Shown piece after piece: positions 49,320-63,573 of a DNA stretch of 64,000 bases (its first letter is position 1; each line of letters begins with the position of its first letter). Below the pieces are notes generated by a model. The model did no database searches and had not been told where the DNA came from. It was given only the letters and a program-made list of their open reading frames with translations. Location: NCBI GenBank assembly GCA_051294375.1, contig CM119269.1, positions 10,832,883 through 10,896,882 on the forward strand, given 5' to 3'. The DNA comes from Paraspadella gotoi (taxonomy: Eukaryota > Chaetognatha). The position numbers were made by a program, and so were the translations under genes.

Positions 49320-50012
49320 TCTCTTCAAACCCCAATTTCGATTCTTCTCACCCTTTCTCAAACTTTACTCGCCTTGCTTTAAACTTTCGCAACTCTACTA
49401 ACTTTTTTTTCGGCCGATAATTGAACCACCTAAACTTCACCATATAATATGCGTAATATGTGTGAATAGTTGTGAATGACCAAGTCTGTGAGAGAGTCTT
49501 GATTGAAAGCTTATTATTATTATTGTTATTATCTTATGCAAACTGTGATGGACTGTCCAAAGTCCAGTGTCCACTGTCAGGGTGAAGATAGCCTATTCAT
49601 TGAGTGCGTTGATAATTTGGTTGTATCAATTTCAAGCCCTGTAAAGATTTTTCTAAGCTGTCCCTTCTAATATTCCCCACTACCTTTCCTTTGAACTTAC
49701 TCTCCTTCTCCATCCAATTCGCTGCCCCAAACGCGCCGAGAGAGAGAGAGAGAGAGAGATGAAGGGATGAGAGGAGAGAGGGAGGGAGAAGGAGAGAGAG
49801 AGTAGAGAGAGAGAGAGAGAGAAGAGAGAGAGGAGAGAGAGAGAGAGAGAACGAGTGTGCGCGCGCGCGAGAAGTCATCGCAATAAACGCGTTCAGGGCG
49901 CAATAAGGGCGGAATAAGACGCAGATCGGCCGTGAGATGAACGGAAGGAACGAGAAGCGCGCGCGCAATAGTCTGAGAACGGATTCCTGCGAGATCAGAG
50001 AAGAGATAGAGA

Positions 50013-50066
<54 letters not shown>

Positions 50067-50070
50067 AGGA
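49232..50070. repeat. (CT)n tract followed by interrupted (AG)n tracts
   Basis: A pure CT run of about 87 bp at 49232-49318, then AG-rich tracts from 49739 to 50070 with a GCGCGCGCGAG patch. As at 33 kb, CT and AG runs lie a few hundred bases apart in inverted relation. Confidence 0.85.
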
Positions 50071-51224
50071 CGGTGCAGCGAGTAAGTTTCGATTTAAAGG
50101 CGAGGTGCCGGATCGTAATAAGGAGGAGACCCCTTGGCCACGACGATGGTCGAGACGAAATGACGGCCATTCGACCGAATCGCTGGAAGATGACGACAAA
50201 AGCGACGTCGAAAAAAAAAAAACGGCTGTGGCGATAAAAGCCAAGTTGACCACGTTGTTAAATGGTGCGAATGAGAGGGGGGGAGTTAGCGATATCAGGG
50301 CCAAAAGACGGCGAAGAAAGAATCATTGGTTATTCCGCTCGGTAATTGAACATTGGCGAGACGTTTAACCCTTGATACCACTACTAAGATCCTAAAACAT
50401 TAATGTCAATCGATGTATGTTATGAAACAAGTTTAGAAAGAAAAAAAAATACTAATCACGAAAACTTCCTCAGTCTTTCCCATCGAAACGATTTGCTCTT
50501 CCGATCGTGACTTCTTCCCTGATGACTTTGAGCCACTTGAGTTCAGAAGGGGAGAGGAAACAGAAAATAGGATCCTAATGAAGACCTGTGGTCTCAAATT
50601 GCGCAGGGTTCGATTGCTCAGTTGATTAGACGTGATACCGGAAACGGCGTAAAGGGGACATTGTGGACATTGTGGATATTGTGGACATTGTGGATATTGT
50701 CGTCGTTAAAACTGGGTAGCGAGGATGTATGAGATTTTATGCAGTCCACCATACAGACCTGTGCAAAAAAAAAAAAAAAAACGGACACTCTTAAATCCTA
50801 AATAGCGCGCGTTTTACGCATGTATTCAAAACAATTTTAGTTGGTCAATTTAGATTTTTAAAATTTCAAGAGCTATAGTAACCGAAAGACAAATGATCAA
50901 AACAAAAAAAAGGAGGAAAACATTTTTAAAGATCCGAGGTAAACCAATGATGCCGTTCAGCCTTTTTTGGGGGGGCGTTGTATTCATAAGAGGTTAAAAT
51001 ATATAAATTTTTCTCCGCTCGAAACTGAGCGGAAACGTGTCCAATTTTATCTGAAATTCATTGTGTTTTATCTTTCTTTTCGGTGCGTTAGGTGATTAAG
51101 CAGAATAGTTTTTAAATTAAAATTAAATTAAAATTTAATGACATATCTGAAATTCGAAAATTTTCGTCTTATCTGAATCGAAATAAACAACAAAAAGAAA
51201 GGCTTAACACAATATCTTTTTAAT

Positions 51225-51567
51225 ACAAGATGTATTAATTAATCAAATAATTAATCAGTCAATTAATCAATCATTTAATTACTCAATCAATCAATTCATT
51301 TATCTATTATTTAATTATTCAATCGATCAATTATTTATCAATTATTTAATTAAAATTAATTATTTAATCAATTAATCAATCAATCAATCAATCAAGTCAA
51401 TCGTTATCGGAATTTATGTCGTCGTCGCCGGCATCGTCGTCATTGCTTTTGTTGTGGTCAGTGAGGAAGAGACCTTAAAACAAATATTTCGGATCAAATT
51501 GATTAATTAATTAATTACCGCTAATGATCGTGGGCAGATCCGACATTGTTTGCTCAAACTTGTTAAA
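51225..51567. repeat. Dispersed repeat B, copy 2
   Basis: Matches 24238-24575 in order: ATTAATCA-rich part, CAAGTCAATCGTTATCGG, GTCGTCGTCGCC-type block, ATATTTCGGATCAAATT, CCGACATTGTTTGCTCAAACTTG. Confidence 0.6.
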
Positions 51568-54500
51568 GTAATAAGAATTGTAAGAAGCTACTTTTCAGGT
51601 CGAAGAACAAGACTCGATGGCCTTTTGTCGTTGTTGTCGTCAAAACATGAAGCTGCAAACAAGTTCTGCTCTCTGCCGGCTTGCAATGATAATATTCCCA
51701 TCATTTTTTTTTCAGTAACTCATGCTATTTAAATTACAATGTATAGATTGTATAAATGCTGCCTCTATTTCCAGAAGACAACACTAACATCCCCCTCCCA
51801 GAAATAAAAAAATGGAATATACAAATAAATAAATAAAAAATGAATAAAATAAAAAATATGAAAAAAAATATCAATAAAATAGTAAAACTTTAAATATTAA
51901 TATTATAAAATATAAAAAGATAATTAATTTGGTCATTTTCATTACATAAATTTAGTTACAATACAGTTAATGAGTTTGTTTTAATCTAATCACGCTCACT
52001 AATCATACGTTCATTTTGTTTGTTTGATATGCTGTTGTCGTACTTTTTTATAATTTACTGTTTTAATTGACTCACAAGTATCATCAACTATCTTTTTTTT
52101 AAGTCATATTTATTGTGTAGCAACCGAAACAAATTTTGCACGTATATGTATTTTTTGACTCGAGCATTCCTTCAATTTGATTATTGTAAAATTAAAAAAA
52201 TTAAGTTTACGAACGAAACAAGAAAAGAATTTGAGTAACACTAAAACTTTATATTTCTGGAAAGAGACGTTTGAGACAAGAAACCCAAAAAAAAAATCAG
52301 AAGGACGGGGTTTATTAAGTTTTACGAAATGTTGACAGCGGTACAAAAAAGCACGTCACAGTTACAAATCTAAACTAATTCTCCAAAAAAAAAAATTATT
52401 ATTCTTTTCTTTTTGGGGGTTATAGAATATTTTTATTTTTCAATGAAAGAGATAAAAGATTGGAAAAGTCGGAAGTTATACAAAAAAAGCGAAGAAAGAA
52501 AAAAATACACAAACACTACATTAAAAAAAATTGTTTTTAATTATAACAATACACTACAAACGAATTACACGATGCTCAAGATACACAGTTTAGACTCTAT
52601 TAATACGAAAACACAATAACAATTGTTTAAAAAATGACACATGGTAAAGAAGAATTAGAAACGTGTAAAGATGTTCTGATCCAAAAATAGTTTCGTTTTA
52701 CCACTGATGACAATCGTACTCAGCATCTTCAACAACCTAGCAATGACCAAGCAAGAGGCATCAGAAAACCATTAAACACTTAATTTTATTTTTAAAATAA
52801 AAAATCTAGTATCGTTAACAAAATAGGATCTATATTTCTAATAAAAAAAAATTATTTATCACAGATGTGCGATATGTGATAATATTCATTAATAATGTGC
52901 TCAGATTGAAATTTTAAAAATCGTACAGTGGCAAGATGTTTTTATTGAAATCAAATATTCTCCAATTTTAATCATATTTGATGATAGTAGCCCGCTCAGT
53001 TTTCGAGGGCAAATGGGAATGAATTACATTTGATTTGTTTTGGTTAGCAATAGTTAAATTAGTCAAATTCGTTCCCACACCGAACAAGGTTCGGTAGTTT
53101 TGTCTATGAAAATTTGTTTGTTCAAATCTGAAAAATCAAAAGTAAGAAATTAGATTGAAAATCTACCTGTATGTAAGTTTGATTAAAATGTTTTAAAATC
53201 TTTCAAAATCGTCACATACATCTGAAAATGTAGTTCTATTGCTGAACTCAACGTGATATGCTTTTATGAGTGATATGGCAAGAAAAGAATATTTTGCCTT
53301 CTCTGTTTTAATACGGATCCAAACATACGTACTTTTCGCAAAAAAAAAAACAAAAAAAAAACAACGAATCAGTGTGATACCGTTCCCCAACAAAAGAAGT
53401 CTCACTCCAAACTGTTGCATATGATGGAGGAGCCTGATAAACAGGTATTTGTTAAATTTGTTCTTCCTCACTGAGAAAGAAACGTGGGTAACTTTAAAGC
53501 GTGTGGTTTCAAAAACCATCATCGCTTATTCAATAATACCTTAAGTATTTTTTTAATTTAAAAGATTTTTTAAAAAATTAGTTTTAGTAGTGAAACTTTA
53601 ACTGCAACCTTGAACCTACGAATTCAATATGAAATTGTTACGATTTATCATAAATAAACAAGTTTACAAAAAAATTTAGTTTATTTTGAACATTTTTGGT
53701 TCTTGATGGTTGGGTGGTAGATAATCAATATAATTCCAGCAGATTTACTTTTGAGTAAATCTGGTTTATATTATCATTAGAATTGTTTCATAAAGTTTCT
53801 TTAAAAAACTATAATTATTGTGACTCTAAAACAAAACCGCACCAAAACAAAGGATATTTTATCAGTAACAAATCGAAATAAACATGACAAATTAAATATT
53901 TTTTTCTAAAAGCCACTGACAAACTTATTAAATCAAAACTTAACAACGCTTAAGCTATAACAATTGGGATAGCAGTGCCGCTCTATTGCCGGTCATGTCG
54001 TATTATAAACTCCCCGTTGTAGAAAGTTCTTATGACAAAGTTAGGATGACTTTGTTTTGGTTTGGATTTATTTCACTTACGATCCACACCCTTATTCGAG
54101 GCATAAAATTAACACCAAAAATGGGAATGACTAGTCCTCGTGTAAAAAAAAAAAGATGTGTTGAAGGCAAGAAGTAACAAAGTGTTGCGATTTCCAACAA
54201 CGGTCGATGGCGCGCACCATAAGAGCCATCTTCTGAAACATATATACCGACACAAAATATCAACAAATTCGTTCAGACCGACGCAGAGTAGAAGTAGAGG
54301 TCCGGGTTGCGATCCCTTTCTCAAGAAAAATTGTCTTGCGATAAAGAATAGAGCTTAATAGTAACAATAGTAACGGTAAGAAAATAAAATAAACACGATA
54401 AATGTATACCGTACTTTGGCTATTTATTTCTTTAAAAAAATTGAAAATCAAATTATCTGTTTGGTAGATTTTGTATTACCAATGCATTTTTAATTCGTGC

Positions 54501-55246
54501 TCTTTACCTCAGCATATTTTGAAAGAATGAAGAGATTTTTTTTAAGTACCACTATTCCTCTATTATACTCTATGTTGGTCTGTTTCAGCTAAAAATGTTT
54601 GATGAGGCTGCTTTGGTAAAACTTTTGAGAAGGATTTTTTGGCGAATTAAATAGGCCGATCTAGATATCTAATAAATAATAATAAATACATTAACGAGGA
54701 AAGCAATATTAAGAAATCACTGGGCAGTAAACGAGAGATATGACAACATATGAATTTTTGTTTAAAAAGGAGAGATGCGCGTAGGGGGTAAATATAAAAG
54801 TTTTGAAAGAGTTATTTGGAGACTAAATTAAATAGATTCTATAAAACAGCAATAGCCCATTTTACTTTCCTGCCAGAAAAATTACAATAAAATGAAGAAG
54901 TACGGCATAACTTTTTTTTTCTTTAAAAAAAAACAAAAAAAACAAGACCAAACTTAAAAAGAAAGTTTTACTGTATAACTGTGAAAAAAAAACAACAGAT
55001 TCCTGGTCTGCAGCAATTAACTAGATGTTAACTCAAGAGTGAATACCTTATTTATCCTCGGCAGAGAAGACATGGGTCCGTTTTTCAGAGGGGTTTCATG
55101 TAGAGAGGACGATGGTGGGAAACGGGCGGGGGGTATGGAGAGCTGTAAAGGACTGGTGGGAGTTTAGGGATAAAAAGAGGGAGAGAAGGGGGGCACTCAG
55201 TCTCCCCTTCCCCCACCAAAAAGAGAACAAAGGACGCGCGCTCCGG

Positions 55247-56667
55247 CTAGTAAGGCTTGCTCTCGCTCTTCGGCCTCTTCAGCTGAACCTTGAGCCTCTT
55301 CATTCCGATCTGGAAGCCGTTCATGGCCTGAATGGCCGCCTGGGCCGAGACGGGGTTGTCGAAGGAGACGAAGCCAAAGCACTTGCTCATCTTGGTCTGT
55401 TTGTCGATGAAGACTTTTGCCGAGACGACGTTGCCGAAAGGACCGAACGTCTGCGTCAAGTCTGAGTCGGCGAATTCCTGAGGCAAGTGATAGATGAAGA
55501 GGTTGGCCCCGTCCGGACCTTCTATCTGCTTCCCCGTCGCCGCAGCAGCCGCCGCCGACGACGCCGCGGCTGAGCAGGCCGCAGCCGGCGACGCCGGCGA
55601 CGCCACGGCGGGCTGGAAGGCGTTGGGGAACGCGGCGGCGTACTGCTGGATGCCGGAGTAGGCCTGAGTGATGGCGTCGACGCCGGTGGGCGCGGCGCCG
55701 GGGGCCGAGGCAAGTCCCGTGCCAGCCAGGCCGTTCATCGAGGCGACGGCGGCGGCGAGGGCGTTGGAGTTTGAGGCGGAGAACGCCGCCTGGAGGGAAT
55801 TGAGGGACACTGGGGGCGAATGAATGGGGGGTGGGTGATGGAGGGCCGAGTGGAGCGACGTCGCGGCTCCGACGAGGGAATTGGGCGTCGACGTGCCGGT
55901 AGCGCCTCCGCCGCCTCCGGCGAAAGAAGCGGCGGCTGTCAACGGCGGAGGCGGCGGAGCCATCGCGGCCGCCGCAGCCGCCAACAGCTGCTGCATGGCG
56001 AAGGAGCTCTGCTGCTGCGGCGGCGAGAGCAGTCCGGAAGCGTAGCCGGCTCCTCCGCCGGCGCCGGGGCCGCCGCCCAAGGCGCCCAAGCTTCCCGTGC
56101 TCAGCGCCTGTTGCAAGAGAGACAGATAATGCGGAGAGACGCCGCCGCCGCCAAGACCGCCCCCTCCGCCTCCGACCGGGCTGAGACCGCCGGCGGCACC
56201 GCCGCTCGGCGTCATCAAGCTCGACGACATCTGCCAGAGACTGGCGAGTTGAGTCTGAAGCTTCTTCGCTTCCTTCTCCCGCTGAGTGTCGGCGAATTTG
56301 ACGACCAACGGCGACGAACAACCTTCCATCGTCTGAGAATGGTGCATCGCTTTTATCGCGTTGTGCGCGCTCTGTCGCGTCGCGTACGTCACGAACGCGC
56401 AGCCGCGCGATTGGCCGTTCGAGTCTCGCAACACCTGGGAGAAAATCGGGAAAAGGGGGCGGGGGAGAAATCGCTCGCTGAAGCTTATTATAATCCTATT
56501 TTTTTAATGGAGCTTTTTTTTTTTTTTTTTTGTTTTTGTTTATTTTTCAATATTCTTAGTTTTTTTAACTCTGTTACTTTCCCTTGACTTGGTTCTTCCT
56601 TTTTCTATTCATTCTGTTCTTTCCTGCTTTTTATTCTGTCTTTCTTTCTTCCTTACTCTGTTTTTTC

Positions 56668-56743
<76 letters not shown>

Positions 56744-57981
56744 TATATCCTTAGTTCTATTCTCCTAAGAGACCACCACTCCCCACCGCCCGCCACCCCA
56801 ATCACACCACCCAACCCTCTCACCGTGCACTCTTCGATGGCGCCGAAGGGGGCGAACATCTGCCTGGCCTCCTTCTCGGCGCACTTCTTGGAGATCATCC
56901 CGACGAAGAGCTTCCTCTCTTCAACGTTGCGACTCTCGCTGTCGGCCGGCTTCATCTGGATCGGATGGTGCATCCCCGTCAACGTCTTCACGTTGTGCAG
57001 GGAGTTCTGGGCTTCGAGTGCGGCGGCGCGGGTGTAGAAGGTCACGAAGCAGCAGCCCTGGCGGAGAAGAGGAAGAAGAGGAGGAGGAGGAGGAAGAGGA
57101 GGAGGAGGAGGAGAGAGGAGATGTGAATTCAAAAACGTTTTCGTAGATACTGGCTTTGATGAGAAAAGAAAAAAGCAGCTTCCATCGGTCATATAATTTT
57201 CGAAAAGACATTTTCTTAATTGAAGTTAAATTGTTTTCGACGACTTATTTGTCATAAGATTAAGTACTAATTGAAAAAAATAACAATTTCTTTTGCAGTA
57301 TTTAAAAATAAAATTTTAATTCCCTATGGCACTCATGGACAGTTTTAAAGCTAACTTAACTACTTGCCAAAATGATTTCATTGAAAAATTAATAGTTTGA
57401 TTTTTTTAATGTAACCTTTTCTTATCCTAGCTTTGTAAGGTATGCTGTTAATACAAAATTAAATAAAGTAACAGATTAGGAGAAAAACCTACAAAATTTA
57501 GGAATAGTATAAGTTTCTTTGGTGCAGACAATTTATGACCATCATTAGTTGTATAAACTATCGCCATTATCTTAATTATATGGCGAACAAATTATGTTCG
57601 TCAAAGACAGTCATGTGGCTTTGGATGCAAATTGCGCCTTCTCACCTTAGAGGCGCCGGTGACTTTATCCCTCAAGACGTTGATCTGATGTACGGCGCCA
57701 AACTCTTCGAACATTCTCCGCAATTCAATCTCTTCCATGTGACGAGGAATTTGGCCCACGAACATTTTGATCGAGTCCGCGTCGGGATCCGGTCCCGTCG
57801 GGGACAGCCCGGGGACGGCTGTTCCTCCGCCGCCACCGCCGCCACCTCCAGCAATTACGACCCCTCCTCCGCCTCCGGCGCCGCCGCCCCCACCCAGGAC
57901 GCCGACCCCGCCGCCTCCGACCGCCAGGGTCGTGACCAGCGGCGCCCCCGTCACCGTCGCGGCCGCCATCTCGAGAGTCAT
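55247..57981 (-). CDS. CELF/Bruno-family RNA-binding protein, three RRMs
   Basis: Exons on the minus strand: 57981-57646, 57057-56824 and 56434-55247, all GT-AG with phase 0, giving 585 residues. A poly-Gly N-terminus (about 20-53) is followed by RRM1 (IKMFVGQIP ... [10 protein letters not shown], interrupted by intron 1) and RRM2 ([11 protein letters not shown] ... [11 protein letters not shown], interrupted by intron 2). Then [20 protein letters not shown], a long Gly/Ala/Gln-rich linker and a C-terminal RRM3 ([10 protein letters not shown] ... [10 protein letters not shown]) ending in [17 protein letters not shown]. This order and wording are diagnostic of CELF1/2-type proteins, which bind GU-rich RNA and control splicing, mRNA decay and translation. 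Vertebrate CELF1 is about 486 residues; the extra length is low-complexity Gly/Ala. The linker and RRM3 share one large exon. Start chosen at the first ATG (57981); an in-frame Met lies five codons on. Confidence 0.95.
56666..56745. repeat. (CTTT)n microsatellite in a CELF intron
   Basis: About 20 TTTC/CTTT repeats inside intron 2 of the CELF gene, next to the RRM2 donor site. On the transcript it is a GAAA/AAAG repeat. Confidence 0.9.
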
Positions 57982-59608
57982 CTCGGAAGCGAGGAACGGG
58001 GCGGTGGAGGAGGGTAGGAAAGGAGGATGGGGAGGAGGAAGAGAGGGAAGGAACGGAGCGCCGAAAACGTACAGATTTGCCGAGAGAGGCGCTGCGAGAG
58101 AGAAGAGGGTTTTGTTTGTTTTGTTTTTTTTATTTTTAATCTTCGCTTCGCCTTCTTTAGTTTCGATTTGGCTTTTAAGGGGAATCGTCTGTTTTGTTTT
58201 GTTTTTTGTTGGATTTGTTTTGTTTTTCGATTTGTTTTGTTTTTTGAACGAAAAGATGTGACGAAGGAGGAAGAAGAGGAGGAGGAGAATGGGATACGTT
58301 GAGGTAAAAGAGACAAGGAGAACGTTTCAGGATTAAACAATAAAATCAGGAAAACGGGAGAAATTTAAACTTGATAATAAAAGGATGAATAGGAAAAAAA
58401 TAAGGAGTCAAAGGAGAAAAATGAAGAGGAGAACGTGGAGAATGGTATCGAAGAGGAGGAAAAGGAGAACATGAAGAATAACGAGGACTGGTAGACCGAT
58501 TATAAACAAAGAACGAGATCGTATGACAAGGCGACCACAATGATGACGCCACCTGAATAAAACAAAAGACTAATGATAATCTATTCATCGACTACGATTT
58601 CTTCATGAGGAAAAAAAATTATTAGATTATCTCATTTTTTGTACTTGTTAAGTTGTTTAAGAGTTTTAGGATATTTCCAATTGTTTAAAAACGGATTTCT
58701 TTATTGTATGGAGGACGTTTTAGGTCATGTAGGTCATGTCAATTATTCACGTCGCCAAAATATACTTCTTATATAATACTTGCAAGGTGACCAAGAATAA
58801 AACATGATTTTTTCCATTCACCAATAAAATAGTTGACTCTTTGAAATACCGTCCTAAAAATAACATGAGTATTTTTTCCGTATTCACCTTCTCAAAGAGA
58901 TAAGTAAGACGACGAGGATTACGACGATGACGACGATGACAATCCGGATGTTACGAGGGAAGGTATAGTGGCTTACGACGGGGCGAGGGGAAGCGGGACT
59001 TAATCCGCTTGGCCGTTTTATGCTTTCCTTGTCACGAGATGACAGGCTGAGAGAGAGAGGAGGGGGAAAAGACAGTTTTATTTCTTATCTGTTAAAACCA
59101 CGCGCAGTAAGGTTTCAAGATATAGGAGAAATACAAAAAAAATTATAAAAAATTAAGAATTAAAAACAGAAAGGGTCAGTTTTAAAATTTCAAATTTCAT
59201 GGAAAGTTTACGATAAGATAGAAAAATCGAAACTTTTATTGTAATTACTTGTTTCAATATTTTAATATCAAATTTTCATTATATTGTATAGAGACTACGG
59301 CCGATGTCCCCATAGCAATCTCTGAATTTTAATAATGATGAAATTCGGTCTTTAAGTTACAAAATTTTTTGAATGCATTTTTTAATCAAAAAAGTAAATC
59401 GTGAAAGTTGTAAATGAATAAATGAAAGGAACACCAAGACGTAAACAAACAGTGACCGCGGAAAAAAATGAATCGCTAAGATTCGGACTTGAAGCCTCTG
59501 ATTGGTCGGATTTCGAGCGTCAGCGTTTGATTGGCTAAAATCATCATCTTTCGACGCAAAGGTGAGTCCGCAACGCCTCTCTCACCTTCCGTCGTTTTTT
59601 CCCTTTTT

Positions 59609-59754
<146 letters not shown>

Positions 59755-60098
59755 ACCCTCCCGACGAATTTCGCCAGGAAATCCCAAGAGAGACTCCGGC
59801 GGAACAACGACCGCGCGCTTCGCACTTTAGAACAAAATCAAACGGGAGTCCAACTGCCAACCCAAAAATGAACGAAATAATGAAAAAGAAGAGAAAAAAC
59901 AACGAAAGAGACAAAGACTAAAAATAAAAAAGTTGAAAAAACTAATAAAAAACTCTAATCGTATTTTTTCTTTCTCTTTTTAACATTTTTTAAAAATTTT
60001 CTTCTAGTTTTAAAGTTTAACTCCCCCCTCTCTCTCTGTCTTTACCTCCCACCAATTTCTTTTTCCTTCTGACAAAAAATCCTTGCATTTCCAACTCG

Positions 60099-60149
<51 letters not shown>

Positions 60150-61159
60150 CCTCTCTTCGCCGTACAATTCTTCCCTTCCTCCTTTCATTTTTTTTTAGAA
60201 TTCCAGATTAAAAGATTAATACCGACTTGCAAATTCGGTCTCTGCCGAAAGTGAAAACTTTTTTTCGGTTTGAAACTCAAAAGACGAGAAGTTATTTCGT
60301 TCAAAAAATCAAAATGTTCTTTATGATTTTAAAAGTCGAAAATTCCAAATAGCGATAAAGATACAATTTAAATTTTTTTTAAGAACGAAGACGTATGAGA
60401 GATACCATCGCTCCCAGGCCGCAGTAGGCGGGCGAACGTCCTTATTCAGCTGAACAAGCTGAAATGTAAAAATAAGTAACGACATTAGGGATATGAAATT
60501 CAGGAGATCCTTGTAGTTTTTAAGAAACGAAGCAAAGGCTCTTAGATATTTTGAAAGTCCATAAGTTTTTTTTTATTTGTTTATTTGTTGTTTTTTTTCG
60601 AATCGTGAAAAGCGAAAAGGGAGATTTGTAGCGACGTCGTTTTCTTTCTTCTTGAACGGTTTCCTTCCTCGCTACATATCCTCCTCCTCCTCCTCCTACT
60701 CCTCCTCCTCTCTCTTTCTCTTTTCTTTCTCTTCGCTAATTTTTACTTTCTCCCGCGCTGCACGTAATTTTTGAAGACTCACCGACGATCAGTCAACCGG
60801 AATCTCCTAAATGGCGGTCTTAAAAAAAAAACAAATTGCGCTGTTGAATCGAGACCAAAAAATAATTGCCAATTAAAAAAAAAAAAGAAGAAAATGATTA
60901 GAGAATGACTCAGATATCGACGTTTATCGACGATGACGTCAATTGATGCGGATGTTTTCGCTGATTGGTCGCATAAATGCACGATTTCAGCATCAAAGAT
61001 GTCAGACGCGATCGCCTTTGGACGCGATCCATGTTGCTGCCGTTAAAAATGCGGTTGTAGGAGCTGCAGCGTGGCGAGACAGCAGCCGCTGAAAGAGGTG
61101 CAATGACAACGTGGTAAAAGCACGGGCGAGAGGAGGCGCCAAAGCAACAGTGGTCTTTC

Positions 61160-61205
<46 letters not shown>

Positions 61206-61209
61206 CTCT

Positions 61210-61244
<35 letters not shown>

Positions 61245-61636
61245 ACTCTCTCTCTCACTCTCTTCATCGCGTGTCAACCACGCCTAGGATTTCGATTACG
61301 AGGCGACGTTTCCATATTTCAAGTTGTCGGTTTCTCTCGGAGATTTTCCGCGTCGCCAATTTCTCTGAGGAAAAAGGAGATTGGACGTCGACCAATAACT
61401 TTATAGAAAAACGACAGACGATATTGCAGATGAACGTTGCGGCTGATTGCGGGAGGAAGTCAACAAAAGCAACCGATCCCTCAGTCTGTGATAAGAGAGA
61501 GAAAAACAAAGGATTTCCAAAGCGGACAGACGTATGGACCGGGGGCGGGCGGGCGCGTCAGCTCCTGCCACATCCGGCTGACGAAAGAGAAGTGGTAGCG
61601 AGAGATTAGTTTCCTTTATCCGTGAGAAGCAAGTCA

Positions 61637-61756
<120 letters not shown>

Positions 61757-62420
61757 TATACTAATCAATGTTGTACATTCGATATACATGTCGTTGTCGT
61801 TGAGATTTGATTGAATCTAGAATTTTTCAATTTAATGTCAGACTTTATGTTTGCAGAGTTTATAATATTACGCACATAATATAAATATGGCAGCAAATGG
61901 GAGAGGACGGCAGAACATGTCGAAGACTCAAAATAGACAGTATGGACATTGAACAAACTATACTTACCGTAGAGAAAATAACTAAAAGTGGTTTGCGACT
62001 GGAATTTCTGTCGAAATGATTTCGATTTGGAAAATAATCTTTTTCTCCTTCAAATGCAGTCGTCAAGACCAGCGAAATCTTTCGTTTTGACACCATCCCA
62101 ATTCCGATAAGCAAACCCAACTTCTCTCGCATCCAGCGATGAAAGGATCACCATAAACCACCGGGGCAATTATCCTTCACTCATCCTCGCATCACCGATC
62201 GACCATCAATCCGATGGAATCGTTCGATCCTTGACTCTCACGCGATTCGCGCCCTCCGACGCAATCCTCCTCTTTTTCCGCCCGATTAACGGCGCCATCA
62301 AAATCAGCGAGGCGCCGGCGAAGCGACTAGTAGCGCCACCATCACCCGCCGGGGCCAGGGGGCGTCAATCTCACTTACGAAAGGAGGCTAAATTCTTTTT
62401 TGCTTGGGGCGTAAACACTA

Positions 62421-62551
<131 letters not shown>

Positions 62552-63459
62552 ATGAAAAAAAAACTAAGATAAAAGAACATCGATCGAGATGCAAAACTGA
62601 GAACCTTGATCCTTATTTGAGTTGCCAGCTACTTATTAGCCAAAACCGCAACAACAACTTTTCTTTTTCTCGGGAATCTTTTTTTTTTATCATTCCCCTC
62701 ATCTACCCAATCTTTTTCCCCCCACATTCTTTTTCTTTTTATTACTTTCCTTTCAATCCTCGCTCCTTCTTTCCCTCGTCCGTTTCTCCAGACCCCAACA
62801 TCTCTGCTTTTACAAATGACTTCAAATCTCTTTGCCCAGATTTCCCCTTCCTTTCCTTCAATCGCTTATACCTTCCCTTACCTTATAATACCCCTTTTTC
62901 TTTATCAACCCCATTCTCCTTTCCTAACGTTCCCTTCCTCTTACCCTTCCTTCCCTCCCTACATCTTCTTCGCTTCTATCTTCATTCGGCTTTCCTCTCC
63001 TCTTCTCGTCCATCTTCCCTCTGTCGATTCTCCTAACCTCTTCTTACCCTTTTCCGTTCGCTACCCTCTTCACCCCCTCACCCACCTTCCCTTTTCACTC
63101 CTTTTTTGCACGGTCGTTCTTCGCTCAACTAATTTCTGCCCAAAATAGCCGGCGCTCGATCTCCGGCCTTAAAAGCGCGCCACATTAGCCTTTGACTCGC
63201 TCTCTCTTTTATGCCCACTTTCATTTATTATGTATTTAAAATCCTCCCTGCTTTCGAAGGGCGTCGAGTGTTGACTGGGGGTTGGGGGAGGTGGAGTTTG
63301 GCTGAAATTCCTTATCCGCCTTCTTTCCCGTTCTCCTTTTATTTATTTTTTTTTATCTTTCTGTCAATCTATCTATCGATCTACTATCAATCTAGATATC
63401 TTTCTCTCTTATCTATCTATCAGTCTATCAGTTTATGTACTCATCTATCTATCAATCTG

Positions 63460-63573
<114 letters not shown>

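Larger units (their letters stand above)
46426..55246. other. Intergenic region without recognised genes
   Basis: About 8.8 kb. It contains a hammerhead-like motif (47262-47350), a 41-base poly-A run (48394-48434), (CT)n at 49232-49318, AG-rich tracts at 49739-50070, and repeat B copy 2 (51225-51567). GC-richer patches at 46930-47150, 47580-47830 and 50070-50370 could hold exons. An open frame ending at 50368 includes a polar, acidic-basic stretch I do not recognise. I see nothing I can name. Confidence 0.5.

Noticed and set aside
49597-50368. Opposed long ORFs over the AG tracts
   Set aside because: Most of their length is Ser-Leu or Arg-Glu repeat from (AG)n. The non-repeat part has no recognisable family, so I mention it only in the region note.
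50605-50640. tRNA-like D-arm phrase TTGCTCAGTTGATTAGACGTG
   Set aside because: No anticodon or T-arm follows in tRNA spacing; too short to separate from chance.
53193-53522. 109-codon minus-strand ORF
   Set aside because: AT-rich, no motif, no splice context, unlike the GC-rich confirmed exons.
55820-56587. Plus-strand ORF of 255 codons
   Set aside because: Antisense shadow of the CELF exon, created by its GC-rich Gly/Ala codons.
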